From NCBI GenBank assembly GCA_965178125.1, contig OZ237737.1, forward strand, positions 930,001 through 994,000: 64,000 nucleotides of DNA. Direction: 5' to 3'. Origin of the DNA: Bilabrum cf. latius (taxonomy: Eukaryota > Bigyra: Bicosoecida > Bigyra > Bicosoecida). The translations under genes and the position numbers were made by a program. Shown here piece after piece: positions 1 through 12,100 of this stretch. The notes below the pieces were generated by a model. The model did not search any database and was not told the DNA's origin. It worked only from the letters and a program-made list of their open reading frames with translations. The stretch's first letter is position 1, and each line of letters begins with the position of its first letter.

Positions 1-1460
1 GACCGTTTGTGACAGCGTCAGCTGGAGGGCAGCCTCCGGTGCCCCACTTATTGCCGAGGTAAGAGCGCAGTCGGTTCTCATCGTTGAAGTTTGACGAGTT
101 CATGATCCCAAACTCCATGATCAATCCTTCGAAAGCATTGAAGCTCGCTCCGACCTGGAGTGGGTAGGAGCTGCCACTTGATAGCACGTTGGCTTTGTTT
201 GCAGCAGAAGTGCCGGTGGGTTGGTCGATGTAGTAATACCAGCTCAACGCATTGTCGACGCTGCCGTACTGGAGGCCGGACGTGCTGAAATCGATCTCAG
301 CGTAGATCCACACGCGACGCAACTGCGATATATCTTGTTGAGAGGATTAATACTTCAGAGTATTACTTGCAGCAGTGACTAGCGCATGCAACTGGGAGCG
401 GCTACTCACTCCAGACGAGTAGTCGGTAACCCTTGTGTACCCGATGTACGTCTTGTACAGAGCCGACGACGGGCTGTTTGGCAAGGACATGCCGCCGGTG
501 TAGCGGAAATTGGTTGTCTTCGAAGTCGACGCGACGAACGCGAATCGGCTGTTCGAGGAGGTGATGGACTGCATCATCTCCCAGTACGTGCGACGCTGCC
601 CAGAGGCGAATGGTTCACCCTTCCGGAGCATGGTGCCCCGGTTCACACTGTACCAAGAGCTGCCGACGATGTAGATCATGTGCCCCTGCGATTAAATAGG
701 TGACAAAAAAGGAGTTGAATCCCGTGTATCGCGCTAGTGCCGTCGCAGGCCACTTTCGCGACGTGTCGCAGCGAGGCGATGGTCGTCTTAAACTCACCCC
801 CGTGCCCATGTTCGCGAAATCGAGCTGGGCATCACTGGGTGCGGTCATGAAGTCACGTCCAGACCAGTCGAAGAACATACCGCTGCGTGGGGGAATCGAT
901 ACTGGAAGGGAACAAAAATACCGCGCTGCGGCGACTTATAAGCTCATTCTGACTACTCCTTGGGTGGTGCTCTCACGGTTGGCACATCAGCCTCCTAGTC
1001 ATAGTGTAGGGCTGGTTGGTTCTACTAGTCTGTGATTTGTCGTGATAAGGGATACGTTAAGGCAGGGAGGATGCACATACTTACCGGATACCACGGACAC
1101 TCGTTCGCGATCACAATTTGAGGCTACGCCGAAGCTCACCTACGTCAAAGTGCGACCCCTCCAGCTCTTCCAGGTCGATGGGTACGTCGTAGCCGTCTTA
1201 CTGAAGCTAGTAGCTGCGTATTCAAGGGCGGGAAGTTACCACAGGCATCAAATTATGCAGAAGCACAGAATGGCGCGTGCCACATGTCACAGCGCTTTGT
1301 GAGTCCTTCGGCAGCCTTCAGCGGCAGTCTCGATGAACCAGTGTTTGCAGTGGTACTCACTGTCCCAAAAATCGATCAGCTTGGAGCCAAGGGTCTGGTC
1401 TGGAACCATTTGAGCTGCAGCGCATGCTGCCACGATGCACGAGACAGCCACTGACAGCAT
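1..1460 (-). CDS. Giant LamG-type receptor-like protein, paralog C (5' part, runs off left edge)
   Basis: Exons read on the minus strand: 1460-1361, 1213-1140, 1029-977, 882-798, 685-410 and 322-1 (open at the edge). All introns are GT-AG. The start at 1460 opens a signal peptide (MLSVAVSCIVAACAAA). Exons 2-5 (74, 53, 85 and 276 bp) have exactly the lengths of the matching exons of paralog A at 14.8-16.0 kb, and the proteins align closely. Shared blocks include YPSTWKSWRGRT, GMFFD..GRD.MT and EIDFSTSGLQYG. The last visible part is a LamG/concanavalin-like fold ending with ENRLRSYLGNKWGTGGCPP, where a sushi domain begins in paralog A. Exon 2 ends with an in-frame TAG where paralog A has CAA. 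By homology it should continue into cadherin, TIG and multi-TM regions, but these lie outside the window. Confidence 0.85.
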
Positions 1461-1983
1461 TGCGTTGAATGTTGACCCACTCGGAAAAGCAGAGTCAATG
1501 CAATGGGGTTTGATACAGTCAACAAGTCAAACTTGCAAAATATGCACCAAATTCCAGACCTTGTGCGGATTTCTCCACAGTAAAAGTGCCAAACATCCGG
1601 ACAGCGATCATCCAAAACATTTTAACTCGTCGCGACGTGCACAATTCGGAGTCTTAAAATGCGCTAGTGGGGCTAGTGGTCGCAACTTTCTCAAGAATGT
1701 TTGGATTAAATGCATGGTATAAGCATTCAAAACATGAAAAATATATAGGCCAATACGATAAATGTGTAGTCGATTGCGCATTATGCGGCCATTCTCAAAA
1801 AAATCGCAATTTGGAGTACATCATGATCCTTCTCAAGTCTTGTTAGTGAGGCATGTACAATGTGTAATCTCACAGCTAGAGTACCGGCTGTTTGGCCCTC
1901 CAAAACAATATGACCATTACCTCCGCTTACACGCTCTCAAGTTTGACCTGCTGCTACTAGCGGATCTCGTCAAGCCGCCGCCC

Positions 1984-2021
1984 GCTGCCAGTCGCTAGCG
2001 GCGTAGCCGCTCACTGGCAGC
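1984..2021. repeat. Nested hairpin, 9-bp plus 6-bp stems
   Basis: GCTGCCAGT (1984-1992) pairs perfectly with ACTGGCAGC (2013-2021). Inside it AGCGGC (1997-2002) pairs with GCCGCT (2006-2011) around a GTA loop, leaving a small asymmetric bulge. It sits 38 bp long in an otherwise unremarkable intergenic stretch. It could be a transcribed structure, a mobile-element terminus or chance; the sequence does not decide. Confidence 0.7.
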
Positions 2022-2192
2022 TTGGCATAGGTTTCACGCCTCCTTTGTATCATTAAACAATTATCGCGGCAAGTGGACCATTTCAGAGCCGGCCTGATCC
2101 ACCACACTGCCCTTCCTTGTCGCGCTTTCTCCGAAGCGGCCAGTTTGCCTTTTAGAAAACAGTCCGTAATCAAGTGTCCTGAAAAGCCTGAA

Positions 2193-2310
2193 TCACGCCG
2201 GGGTCGTGCTGCTGCCCCCGCTGGTGGCCGCAGAGGTCCGGGCGGCATCCACCTGTTGCTGCTGCAGCCTCTCCTTGAGCTGCTACGCGGAGCTGTGCAG
2301 TCTGTTCGCA
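2193..2310 (-). pseudogene. Relic of the 3' end of a giant receptor-like paralog
   Basis: Plus-strand bases 2197-2300 match 16895-16998 in the cytoplasmic-tail coding part of paralog B, with 5 differences in 104 by eye. Read on the minus strand it encodes QLKERLQQQQVDAARTSA and the following Gly/Ser/Thr stretch. An in-frame TAG (Gln) lies at 2285-2287. The frame then meets TGA at 2195-2193, where paralog B continues for about 80 residues, and TAA a few codons upstream. No larger gene body surrounds it. I read it as the decayed end of a lost or moved family member. Confidence 0.65.
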
Positions 2311-2540
2311 GGTTAGGCCAATGAGGTCTCTGAGATTGAGGTCGTGCGTTGGGCGCAGTACCCGTTCGAGGTACAGGATCTATGATGCTACGAGGAGAGA
2401 GCGGTCGGTCGAGGAGGCGTCCAGTGAGTTGGTACGAGCAGAAGCGGCGGCTAGGGTGGACGAGAAGGATGAGGTCGGAGGGGGCAGGGGGGATGGTACA
2501 CCAGGTGGGCGGAGGCTTAGTGGATGAGATGATTGATGGG

Positions 2541-2634
2541 CTCATCTGGGTGACACAGTGAATTGAAAGGGGGAGACACACAGACCGGGCAGGGTGAGGT
2601 GGGTCGTGTGGGTGACGAGTGTGACCCAGATGAG
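2541..2634. repeat. Imperfect 16-bp inverted repeat
   Basis: CTCATCTGGGTGACAC at 2541-2556 and GTGTGACCCAGATGAG at 2619-2634 are reverse complements except for one base, with a 62-bp spacer. It is in the intergenic region between paralogs C and A. No element boundaries or coding content accompany it. Confidence 0.6.
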
Positions 2635-3177
2635 GGATCGGATTACCCGACCACATGGGGGTAAGGCAATTAGGGAGGTCGCAACCAAGCTTGAGCGGCA
2701 ATCAAGCCGCGTGCTCTTCGAGCGCTGAGTCAGAGCGGCAGCGCTCGCCAGTTCTCCCAATCGGACGATGGGCCGCCTCCTCCGGATCTAGTAAGATGAA
2801 AATCAGCATCACTTGTTTGTTCCGTTCAAGCACCAGCAATAAGCCGATACAGTGGAGGGGCCTTGCGCCAGCAAGCTGCAATCCGTAGGAAACCTAGGCT
2901 GCAACTGCTGCGATCCGCCACCAGCACTCCCGGAAGGGGCAAACAATTAAGTGCACATAAACAATCGAAATTGAAATTGAAGTAGGGCTCGACTTCGGCT
3001 CCCATTCGAGGGCTACAAGCTCCGATTGCTTGGCGCTAGCCACACTAAGGCCGTCTCCGGATCTACTGATCAACAGAGGCAGCCAGTTGGCCATTTAACG
3101 CACCAATCCAACCATCTTCAAGCGCCCCGCGAATATACCTACTCATCGACCCGAGAAGAGAGTACCAGTGATGACAA

Positions 3178-6100
3178 TCACTGGCCCCCCTTCTTGGCGG
3201 CCATGGGGTTCACCATGCCGCCGTCAGCAGTGGCCCCGCTGGTGGAGGTGGTCTGCATCTGGCCAAAGGCCTTGCGTCCCTCCCCACCGCGAGCACCGCC
3301 ACCGACGCGCCTGCCTCCGGCGCGGCCGCGGCGAGCACCTGCCGCGGCTGTCTCCAAGCTCGATCCGCGCCGTCCCTGCACGCCAGCGCGGCGCATCTGA
3401 CGGGCCAGCTCCTCGATGTGCTTGGACAGGTTCACGTAGTTGCTGCGGATCTGCTCCCACGATGCGCCGCTCGGCGGGTTGCGCATCTGCAGCACCACCT
3501 GGGCGCGCTCCCGGATCTCCTGGGCCTCCGCCTCGGTCACGCCGCGCCCATCCGCGTCGGGGATCTCCTCGATCACGGGCCCGTCCTCCGCGTCCTCCTT
3601 CTTGGCGGCGGCGTCCTTCTCGGCGTTCTCGGCCAGGCGCTTGAAGATCGGGTTGGCGGACATGTCGGCGTCCGCGGGCTCGCCCTCCTGCGCCTCGAGT
3701 GCATCGGCCACGAGCTTGCGCTTGGAGGAGCCCTTCTTGGAGTTCTTCATGTTGCGCTGCTTCACCAGCAGAGCCTGCGCGTTCTCGTCGGCGCAGCCGC
3801 AGCACACCATGATCTGCTCGGGCAGCGTCTAAAGCTCGTCCGGCCGCATCTTGCCGCGGCGCACCATCTCCTCCTGGTACATGTACGAGATCTCCGTCAC
3901 CAGCACGAAGATGAAGTAGAAGATGGAAGAGAAGATCAGCGTCAGCACCAGGCCAAGCAGAGTGTCCACCTGAGGCTGGAAGAAGTCGCAGTTGTTCTCG
4001 ATCTCGCACTGAGTCTGGATCGCGTTGAAGCAGATGCCGGACAGGTTGATCAGCAGAGCAGAGAACAGCAGGCCCGACTCCAGCGTGTTCCACGAGAACA
4101 TGCTCACGGCCACGGAGCCCATGGCCTGGGCCACGGGGTTCGAGTATCGCACGGACTGGTTCGGGCGCGACCAGTCGGTCTTCTGCCCGGTCTTCTGCAG
4201 GCGCTTCTCCACATCCTTCACGTTCTTCTGCAGCTTGGCCCAGATGCTGTGCTCGTCCTCCAGGGCCAGGATCATGGTATGGCGCAGAGTCTCCTCGCGG
4301 TCGGCGGGGGCCATGTACGGCTGGTGGTACACCTGCAGGGCGTACGCGCACAGCAGCACAAGCAGACTCACGGACAGCTGCAGCGACGAGTTGTTCGCCC
4401 ACACCAGCGACGTGATGGCGATCAGTGCCTTGCGGGCCAGGATCACCACGATCCAAGAGTTGAAGCCCATCGTGCCGGCGGCGTACTCGGGACGGAACGC
4501 GAAGTACGACCGCTCGATCGACCTGCGAAGATCGTACGCGCGGGGGTTGCTGATGCGGTCGTACCCCAGGCCCTTGGCGCGCAGCAGCTGGTCCTCCATG
4601 ATGCGCTCCCGGTTGCTCCACAGCACGTAGCCCAGGATGGCGGGGAAGCCGAACGTGTAGAACAGCATGAACACAATGGCGATAGGGAACACACGCATGT
4701 GCAGCCCCCCGGGCTCGTAGCACGGCTCTAGGTCACCCACCAACATGTACGTGTTCGGATCCGAGTCGTCCACCTTGATGCAGTTCAGCGCCTCCATCAG
4801 CGTGGCAGTCACGAACAGGTACAGGAAGTAGCACACGATGATGCCGCCAGAGATCAGCTTGTTCACATGCGAGAAAGTAGAGTGCTTGTCGCTGCGACCC
4901 AGCACCAGGTACTTGTACAGCGCGAAACTGGCGAAAGCAAGGAACAGCATGGCGCCAACGGCCAGCGGGAATGCGATGGTGAAGTAGAACTTCTGCTCCC
5001 ACCCGACGTTCGGGCTGATGCACTCGGGCACGGCAAGGGAGATGTTCAGGTTGAACGCAGACATGTACGTCAGCAGGTCGTCCAGCACAGGCGGGTACTT
5101 GATGCGGGCGTTGGCGAACAGAGACACCACCTGGAACCAGTCCACACCGATCGATAGGATGGCGATGTTGATGTTGGTCGAGTTCAGCCACAGACCCATG
5201 CCACCGGCGCAGGCAGCAGCGATGATGAACGCCACGATCACCACCCACGGGTTGTCGGGGCACTTGGCGCACACGCCGGCCTTCTTGTAGTAGCCTTCGG
5301 CGCACGCGGCGCACCTGAACGAAGGAGCCTTAGACTCGTAGCCCTCGGCGCACGTGTTGTCGCCCATGCAAGCCTCGGCGGGCACGCAAGGCACGACGCA
5401 CACACCACGAGCCACCTCATCGCCGCGCTGCCCGCCAGTCACGGGGCAGATGGACAGCTCATCAGGGGTCTTCAGGTCGTACCAGCCACGGCGAGACACC
5501 GGGTACGTGTGCGAGTCAGTCTCAGAGTCGTAGCCGGCGCACATGGCACCCACCATCTCGCCCTGACGGGTCACAGGGCACTGCAGGCACGTCTCGCCCA
5601 CACCACCGAAGTACCCAAAGTCGCAGCCCACGATCAGCTTGTTCGAGCTCTCGGCCGACAGCTCGCCCTCCAGCGAGCCAACGCGCACGCTCACAGCCTT
5701 GGGACCGGCGGTCAGCAGGTCGGTGCGAAGCGCGGGGCAGCGGATGGCATCCTCCCACGCCTCGGGCTGCCCGCGGCCTCCCTGGCCCTTCTCCACACGG
5801 GCCACCACGTCGGAGCAGTTCACGTGCATCGCCAGCGTGGCGTTCTCGGTCACCTGCAGACGCCTGCCCTCGGCTGCCTCGCCCTCAGGCGCGCCGATGT
5901 CGAACTCAAGGTCGTCTTGAGTGTACATGCTGGTCACGTTGATGGCCAGCTCCAGGTTCCAGCCGTCCTGCACGTATCGCACGTTCTGGAACGAGTCGTT
6001 CGCAGGCCTGCGCACAGACCGCTCGTCCTCGAAGCGGCCCAGATACCGTCCAAACACCACGATGTCCTCGGGCTCAGCAGCGGCTCCGATCTGGGCAGAG

Positions 6101-9100
6101 TTCGTGATATACATGTAGCCAGGATCCACACGGGTAGGCTCCGGGTCACGGTACTCGTACGTCACCATGGATGAGCCAGAGCTGGACGACGACAGGGGAG
6201 GTGCCTGCGACATGGGCACCACCAGAGACGGACTCAGGCGGAGAGGTGCAGCGCGCACCACCTCCACAGACACCTGCTTGCTGGCTCCCACACCAGGCGG
6301 CACAACCACACGCATGCTCGTATCAGTGCGCTCCTCCACGCCACGAGGCATACAGCTGCGCACCTCCTGGATCACCTCGTCCTCGGCAGCCCAGTGGGCG
6401 GGGATCAGCCCGTCCACCACGTCGCGGCGCACGTCCACACTCGTCGCAGACCACTCCATGCTGTCCGTGCGGCAGCCACCGCCGACAAGCACACGCACAT
6501 GGTCCATGGGCGCACGGTGCGCGGCACCCAGAGGCAGGCTGCGGGGCTGGGCCAGCTCCTGGAACACGTCCTCGGTCTCCGAGTTGGTCAGCTCGTCCAG
6601 CACGGTGTCGGGGCCGAAGCTGCGGCCCTCCAGTACCACGGTCGATCCGCGAGTATGTGCGGCGCTCATGCGAGTCAGTGCATCCTCGCCCACGTCCTCG
6701 CCAGTGGCCTCGCCCTAGGGCACGTAGTACGTCAGGCCGCTCAGCTGAGGAGGCGCGAACCGCAGAGGCACGGCGCGGGGCACCAAGGCAGGTGTCGTGT
6801 CTGGGTCGTTCCAGCCGGGGATGATCACACCCGAAGGAGTGAAGGTCGATGCCTGCGGCTCCAGGGAGGCCAGTGCGCCACCACGAGCGGCCAGCAGCAC
6901 CACACGGTATCCGATGCCCTCGGGGATGGTCATCTCCACGGTCGTGTGGCTCCACGTCACGGACTGGGGACTCGGGCTAGACGGGTCAGTGCTGTTCGTG
7001 AAGGCCTCGCCCTCGCCCATGTACGTCTCGGCACCATCGCACGTGGGGATGGGCCTGGCACCAGAGGTAGGCACCCAGCTTGGGGGAGGGTCGATGTGGC
7101 TCAGGAACGCGCACTGCACCTTGCCGGTCTCGCGGCCCTGCGAGTCGGCCTGGGCAAGCACCTGGCGGCCGAAGTTGCGCCCACGGATGCGCACCACAGC
7201 ACCTCCCGTGGGGGGCGCCTCCAGGAATCCGCCAGAGCTACTGAAAGACAGGGTCTGAGCAGACACGGTCAGGGAGTTGCTCGACACGGCGGGCAGCGAG
7301 CCATCGCTCATGGCAGACGTGATCACCTCCACAGACTGGATCACGGGCCGGGCATAGCTGAACGCACCCGTGTAGACGTTGGACTCCTGGCCTGCCACCA
7401 CCACGCGCACGTAGTAGTCGGCACCACCGCCCTCGGGCAGAGGCACGGCGATCAGAGACTCACCTGCGCCCTCAGTCGTGATGTCGCGCACCACGTACAT
7501 GCTGTCCACCTCCATCTCGCCGGCGGCATCGTTGCGCCCGATGTACACGCGCGCTGACTCGTCCACGGGGTACACCAGGGGGTGGTACTGGCCGAGACCA
7601 GACCCGCGGATCACGACCCACAGATCTGCCTTGACGCCATACCTGTCCAGAGCCTGGTAGTGCTGGTCATCCAGGTCGATGCCAGTGGTGGGCATGCGGT
7701 ATCCGTTCGTGAAGGGATTGCCCTGGCTGTCCTGGCCCACCTCCACATCGCGGGCTCCCAGAGATCCGAACATGGACTGCTCCACATCCGCGTCATCTTC
7801 CGTGGCCAGCACCACGCTCGAGATCATAGGCATCTCGTACTTGAAGCGCACAGGGTCAGAGTCGTGGCCCAGGCCGTGGTCCACCACCAGCACCAGCTCA
7901 TCGTATGCGCCCTGGCCGCGAGGAGCATCCACCGTGATGCGAGCCATGCCGGATGTGGCAGAGTCCATGGTGATGGTGGCATCGCAGTCGCTTGAGCTGA
8001 AGCCCACGAAGTTGTTCGTCATGGCAGCCTGGCTGCACGCCACCAGCGAGTACGAATCGCCGAATGTCACGGTGGCCTTCATGCCGAAGTTGTGGCCCTG
8101 AAGCACGATGGCTCCACCGGTCGACGGGAACGTGGCCGCGTTGGCAGCCGATGTACCGGCGAAGGCAGTACCATCCACCTCGATGGCGGTCACCACGGGC
8201 TCGGCGTAGTCGATGGTCACGGCGGGAGACAGCTGGGTGCCGGCATACACGCGCACGGACACATCGCGGCCCTGCCCTGCAGGCACACGTACCCAGAAGA
8301 AGCACAGGTCCTCCAGCTGAGGTGCCGCTGAGGTAGTTGCCTGGTAGTACGCCTCGCAGGCAGCGCGCACGAAGGTGGCAGCACCGCTGCCCTCGGCCAC
8401 GAAGCGAGACTGAGACTCGGCGCCAGGAGTCGTGTCGGGCTCGTACGTCACACCAGTGATGGAACCAGTGTAGATCGCCGGCTCGGGAGCAGTGATGGAG
8501 CTAGTACTGAGCTGGCGGCGGTTCAGCAGACGGCCATTGCACATCCGCTGGTCGTTGTAGTTGACCTCGTCACAGTCGTTGCCAAACAGCGCAAGCACGC
8601 CCTTCTCGTCCTGCGATGTGAGCGACCGGAACGGCAAGGCGAGGCCTAGCACGTGCCCCTCGCCCGTCGTGGGGTACCCGCCCGGGGGCTGGCCCACAAG
8701 GTCCGAGATGATGGGAGCCTCCTGAGAGACCACCACGTCCTTGGTCGTGTACGTGTGCTCGGTGGCGGGCACGGTGCCCTTCACCTCGTCCAGCTTGTTC
8801 GTCGTCTCCACCACAGCGCGCACCGTGAAGGTACCGGCGCGCACCCACAGCCTGATCATGTCATCGCGCCACGCGATCAGCTGGAACTCCCGCTGATCAG
8901 CGGGCAGCTGCGTCTGCTGCACGTGCGAGACCCAGCCAGAAGCGCTCACGTTGCCACCGGCAGTGTCCTCGGCGAAGTTGCCCTTGTAGAACATCAGCGT
9001 GCGGCCCTCGGCCACAGGGTTCCCGCCAGGCACAGGTTCCATATGATCCGGCCCGGGCTCCAGCGTGATCAGCCGGTACGGGGTCTCAGCACCAGTGGTA

Positions 9101-12100
9101 TCTTCATCTGCTTGTAGCTCGAACCAGTCCGACAGCCTCTGGCCGCGCAGCGTGACCTCCCAGATGTTGCGAGTGAAAGTGTTCGCTTGGGATGGCTGTC
9201 CACCGAAGGCACGGGTGGCCTGCAGCTTGAGCTCATCGTCGCCAGACACAGCCACGGTGGTCATCTCGGGGAAGTCCAGCTCCGGCTCATTGTAGTGGAA
9301 CTGCTTCAGGCTTTCCCAGTCAGACCGAGACTCCACCTCGGCGTTCGTAGCCACCATGCCGGTCGCAGCGTCCATGCCCACGAGGCCCAGGCCAAGCACG
9401 TGGCCCCGGCCGAACCCAGGAGGCACCACAACACGCACAGCGCCCACGTCCAGGGGCAGGCCCTGGCCCGACTGGTACCCAGCCACCTTCCCACCGACAT
9501 CGTACTGCTGCCACAGATTGTTCACAGTACTGCGGTCCAGGGTGTCCACGAACACGCAAGCGGCGGAATCGTTCACCAGCTGCTCGGCATGGATGGGCAC
9601 CAGCGAGCCCAGGTAGCTCCGCACGGCCTGCTCGTACTGCTCGCGGTCCTGAGTCTTGCCCTCATCGTCATCGGGGATGGAGTCATCATCCAGAGAGGCA
9701 GGGCGAGGGGGGAAGCTCGGGTCCCACAGGCCAACCACGGCGGAAGTGGGGTCGCTGGCCGGCGGCAAATGCCTGGCGAACATCACCAGGGTCTCCGAGT
9801 TCCAAGGCATGGGCTTGGGGTTGCCCACATTCGGGGTCACGTACAGCGGCGTGGGCAGGCTGAAGTCGAACGTACCGCGGGGGTCGTTGCCGCCATCACC
9901 GCTCGCCTCGCTCACCTGGTCGGCCACAGACACGCGGATCTGGAAGTCACGCCCGATGCCGGGGCCCAGCTGCACCATGATCTGCTCGTGGGAGATCACC
10001 GTGTAGTTCAGCGCGCTGTTCCACTCGCCAGTCGCGGTCTTGCCGTACTCCACCCACTGCACCATCGCACCGGACGACTGCTCGGGGTCGTACATCTCAC
10101 GGGTGGGGGGGCCCAAGTTCTGACCAGTCACCAGCACCCAGGTGCCACCAGCCGAATCAGCGTCCTCAACACGACGGCCCATGGGTGTGCCGGGCATCAT
10201 GATCTCGTTCACGGTCGGGGCCTTGTACGATGCCTGGGGCACGCGAGACCGCTCACCATTCACCACCACGATCCACTCAAGGGCGCGACCAGCGCCAGGC
10301 AGGGTCATGCACTCCAGCTGGTAGTGCGCCTGTGTCATCACGCAGTCGCGACGGGGGTCCAGCACCACCAGGCCAGAGCCATCACCCAGAGCGGGCGCAG
10401 GGGCCATGGTCAGGCCCTGGGCCAGCGACACGTTCACGCGACCCTCGTAGGTTGAGTTCATGCCTCCCGGGTCTGCCACCTGCGCGATGTAGTTCACCGT
10501 GTCAGGTACCACGGGACCGAAGTTGCGGCCATCGATCACCACCTTCTGGCTACCCGTGGTGTTGGCGCGCACAGCACCCTCGCCGGTCAGCCCAGTCACA
10601 GTGGGGAAACCGTACCGGGTGAAGCCACGGCTCCACAGAGCCACCTGGCCACCCACCTCCACGGTCCATGCATGCGGGCCGTTTGCGTCCATCCACTCAG
10701 GCAGAGCTGCCATCTGGCAGTCGATGATGTCATCGCTGCGCACCACACAGGTGGACGCCTCGATGGACTCAGTACCGGCAGTCGCCTTCAGCTGGTCGCC
10801 GGGGTAGTTGGGCCAGCGGTACACAGGGTCAGGGCCGTAGTACGCCGTCACGGGCAGCTCGGAGCTGGGGTTGCCGAAGTACTGGCCACGGATGCGCACC
10901 ACATCGCCACCGGCAGTGTTGCCCTGCTGAGGCGGGTTGATGAGCTGGTACACCTGAGGCGGCCTGTACGACAGCGACCTGGTCCGGTACACGATGTTGG
11001 TCGACGGCAGCGTGCTCTCCTCGTGGCTGCACTGCTCGTCCTGCAGGATGTCAGGCGCAAGCACCACGTTCGTGTTGTCGGTGATCGTGACAGAGAGGCC
11101 GTGCCGGGCGCCGGCACCGCGCGTGTATCCCTCGCACGTGATCTGGGTGGATGCCTGGGTCAGCTCGCAGCTCAGCAGCTCAAACTGCCTGGAGCAGTCG
11201 GGGCCGAAGTACACAAGCGGCCTGGTCTCAGCTCCAAGCACCTCCATGGGACCGAAGTTCTCGCCGGTGATGATGAACCGGTTCCAGATGCGCCTTGAAT
11301 CAGCATAGCTGGTGGCATCAGCATGTGCCTGCTCATGAGTGTCGCCACGGGCGATCTCCTGGTCGTACCTGGTCTGGTACTCGGCCTCCCACGACCACCC
11401 CTCCGGCTCCATGTTGTGGTTGTACGTGTACGAGCTCGTGATGCCAGAGCGCAGGCTGATCACGCGAGGAGGAGCGTACGTCACGGTCTGTAGCTCGGGG
11501 GCCTAAGCAAACTGCCCACCCACAGACACTCGGATCTGAAGGTCAGCACCGATGCCCTCAGGGGCACCCACAAGCAGAGAGCCATGGTCGGCGCTCTCGA
11601 TCGACGTTGACACGAACCGGTACTCGCTAGAGGTAGGGGTCACCCGGCCCACGTACACCATCACAGCCTGCGGGTCGCTGCCCAGGTCAGTGCCAGTGAT
11701 CACGAACTTGCTGTTCAGCTCATGCGAAGACCCAGAGCCCACGCCCTTGGTATTCAGCCCACCTGCATTGATGGCCACCTGGTCCATGGTCACGGCCGTG
11801 ATGTTGGGAGCCTGATAGCCAAACTCCATCCGCCCGATGGCAAAGCTGCGGATCTCCTCGCCATTCACCATCGCGTACACCACCCAGTTGCACAGACCAG
11901 TGCCCTCGGGTGCTGCGCAGTTCAGGGTGTTGTCGTCGGGGGCGGTGCAGCTGGTGGTCTCGTACCTGCGTCCGATCGCGTTCGTGCCCACCACACGGAA
12001 GCCAGTGGCCCGCGAGAAGCGAGATCCGGCGAAACGCAGGGTCTCGCCACCAGACGTGGTCAAGGCGGTGCCAGTCGGCATAGTCACGGACTCCACCAGC

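Larger units (their letters stand above)
1461..3177. other. Intergenic region with hairpin, inverted repeat and gene relic
   Basis: This 1.7-kb gap separates the start of paralog C from the TGA of paralog A. I find no credible gene in it. The longest open stretch (minus, 1970-2701) is a proline/arginine-rich low-complexity frame without a recognisable domain. It holds a strong hairpin (1984-2021), a relic of a paralog 3' end (2193-2310) and a 16-bp inverted repeat (2541-2634), listed separately. The promoter of paralog C should lie in the first few hundred bases. Confidence 0.6.

Noticed and set aside
1970-2701. 243-codon minus-strand ORF in the intergenic region
   Set aside because: Pro/Arg/Ser-rich without domain, and it overlaps the relic in a different frame. 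No splice or TAG-bridged extension.
3418-4731. 437-codon plus-strand ORF over the TM region of paralog A
   Set aside because: Shadow frame in GC-rich DNA. It is His/Leu/Arg-rich with no hydrophobic segments or motifs, while the minus frame encodes clear TM helices matching paralog B.
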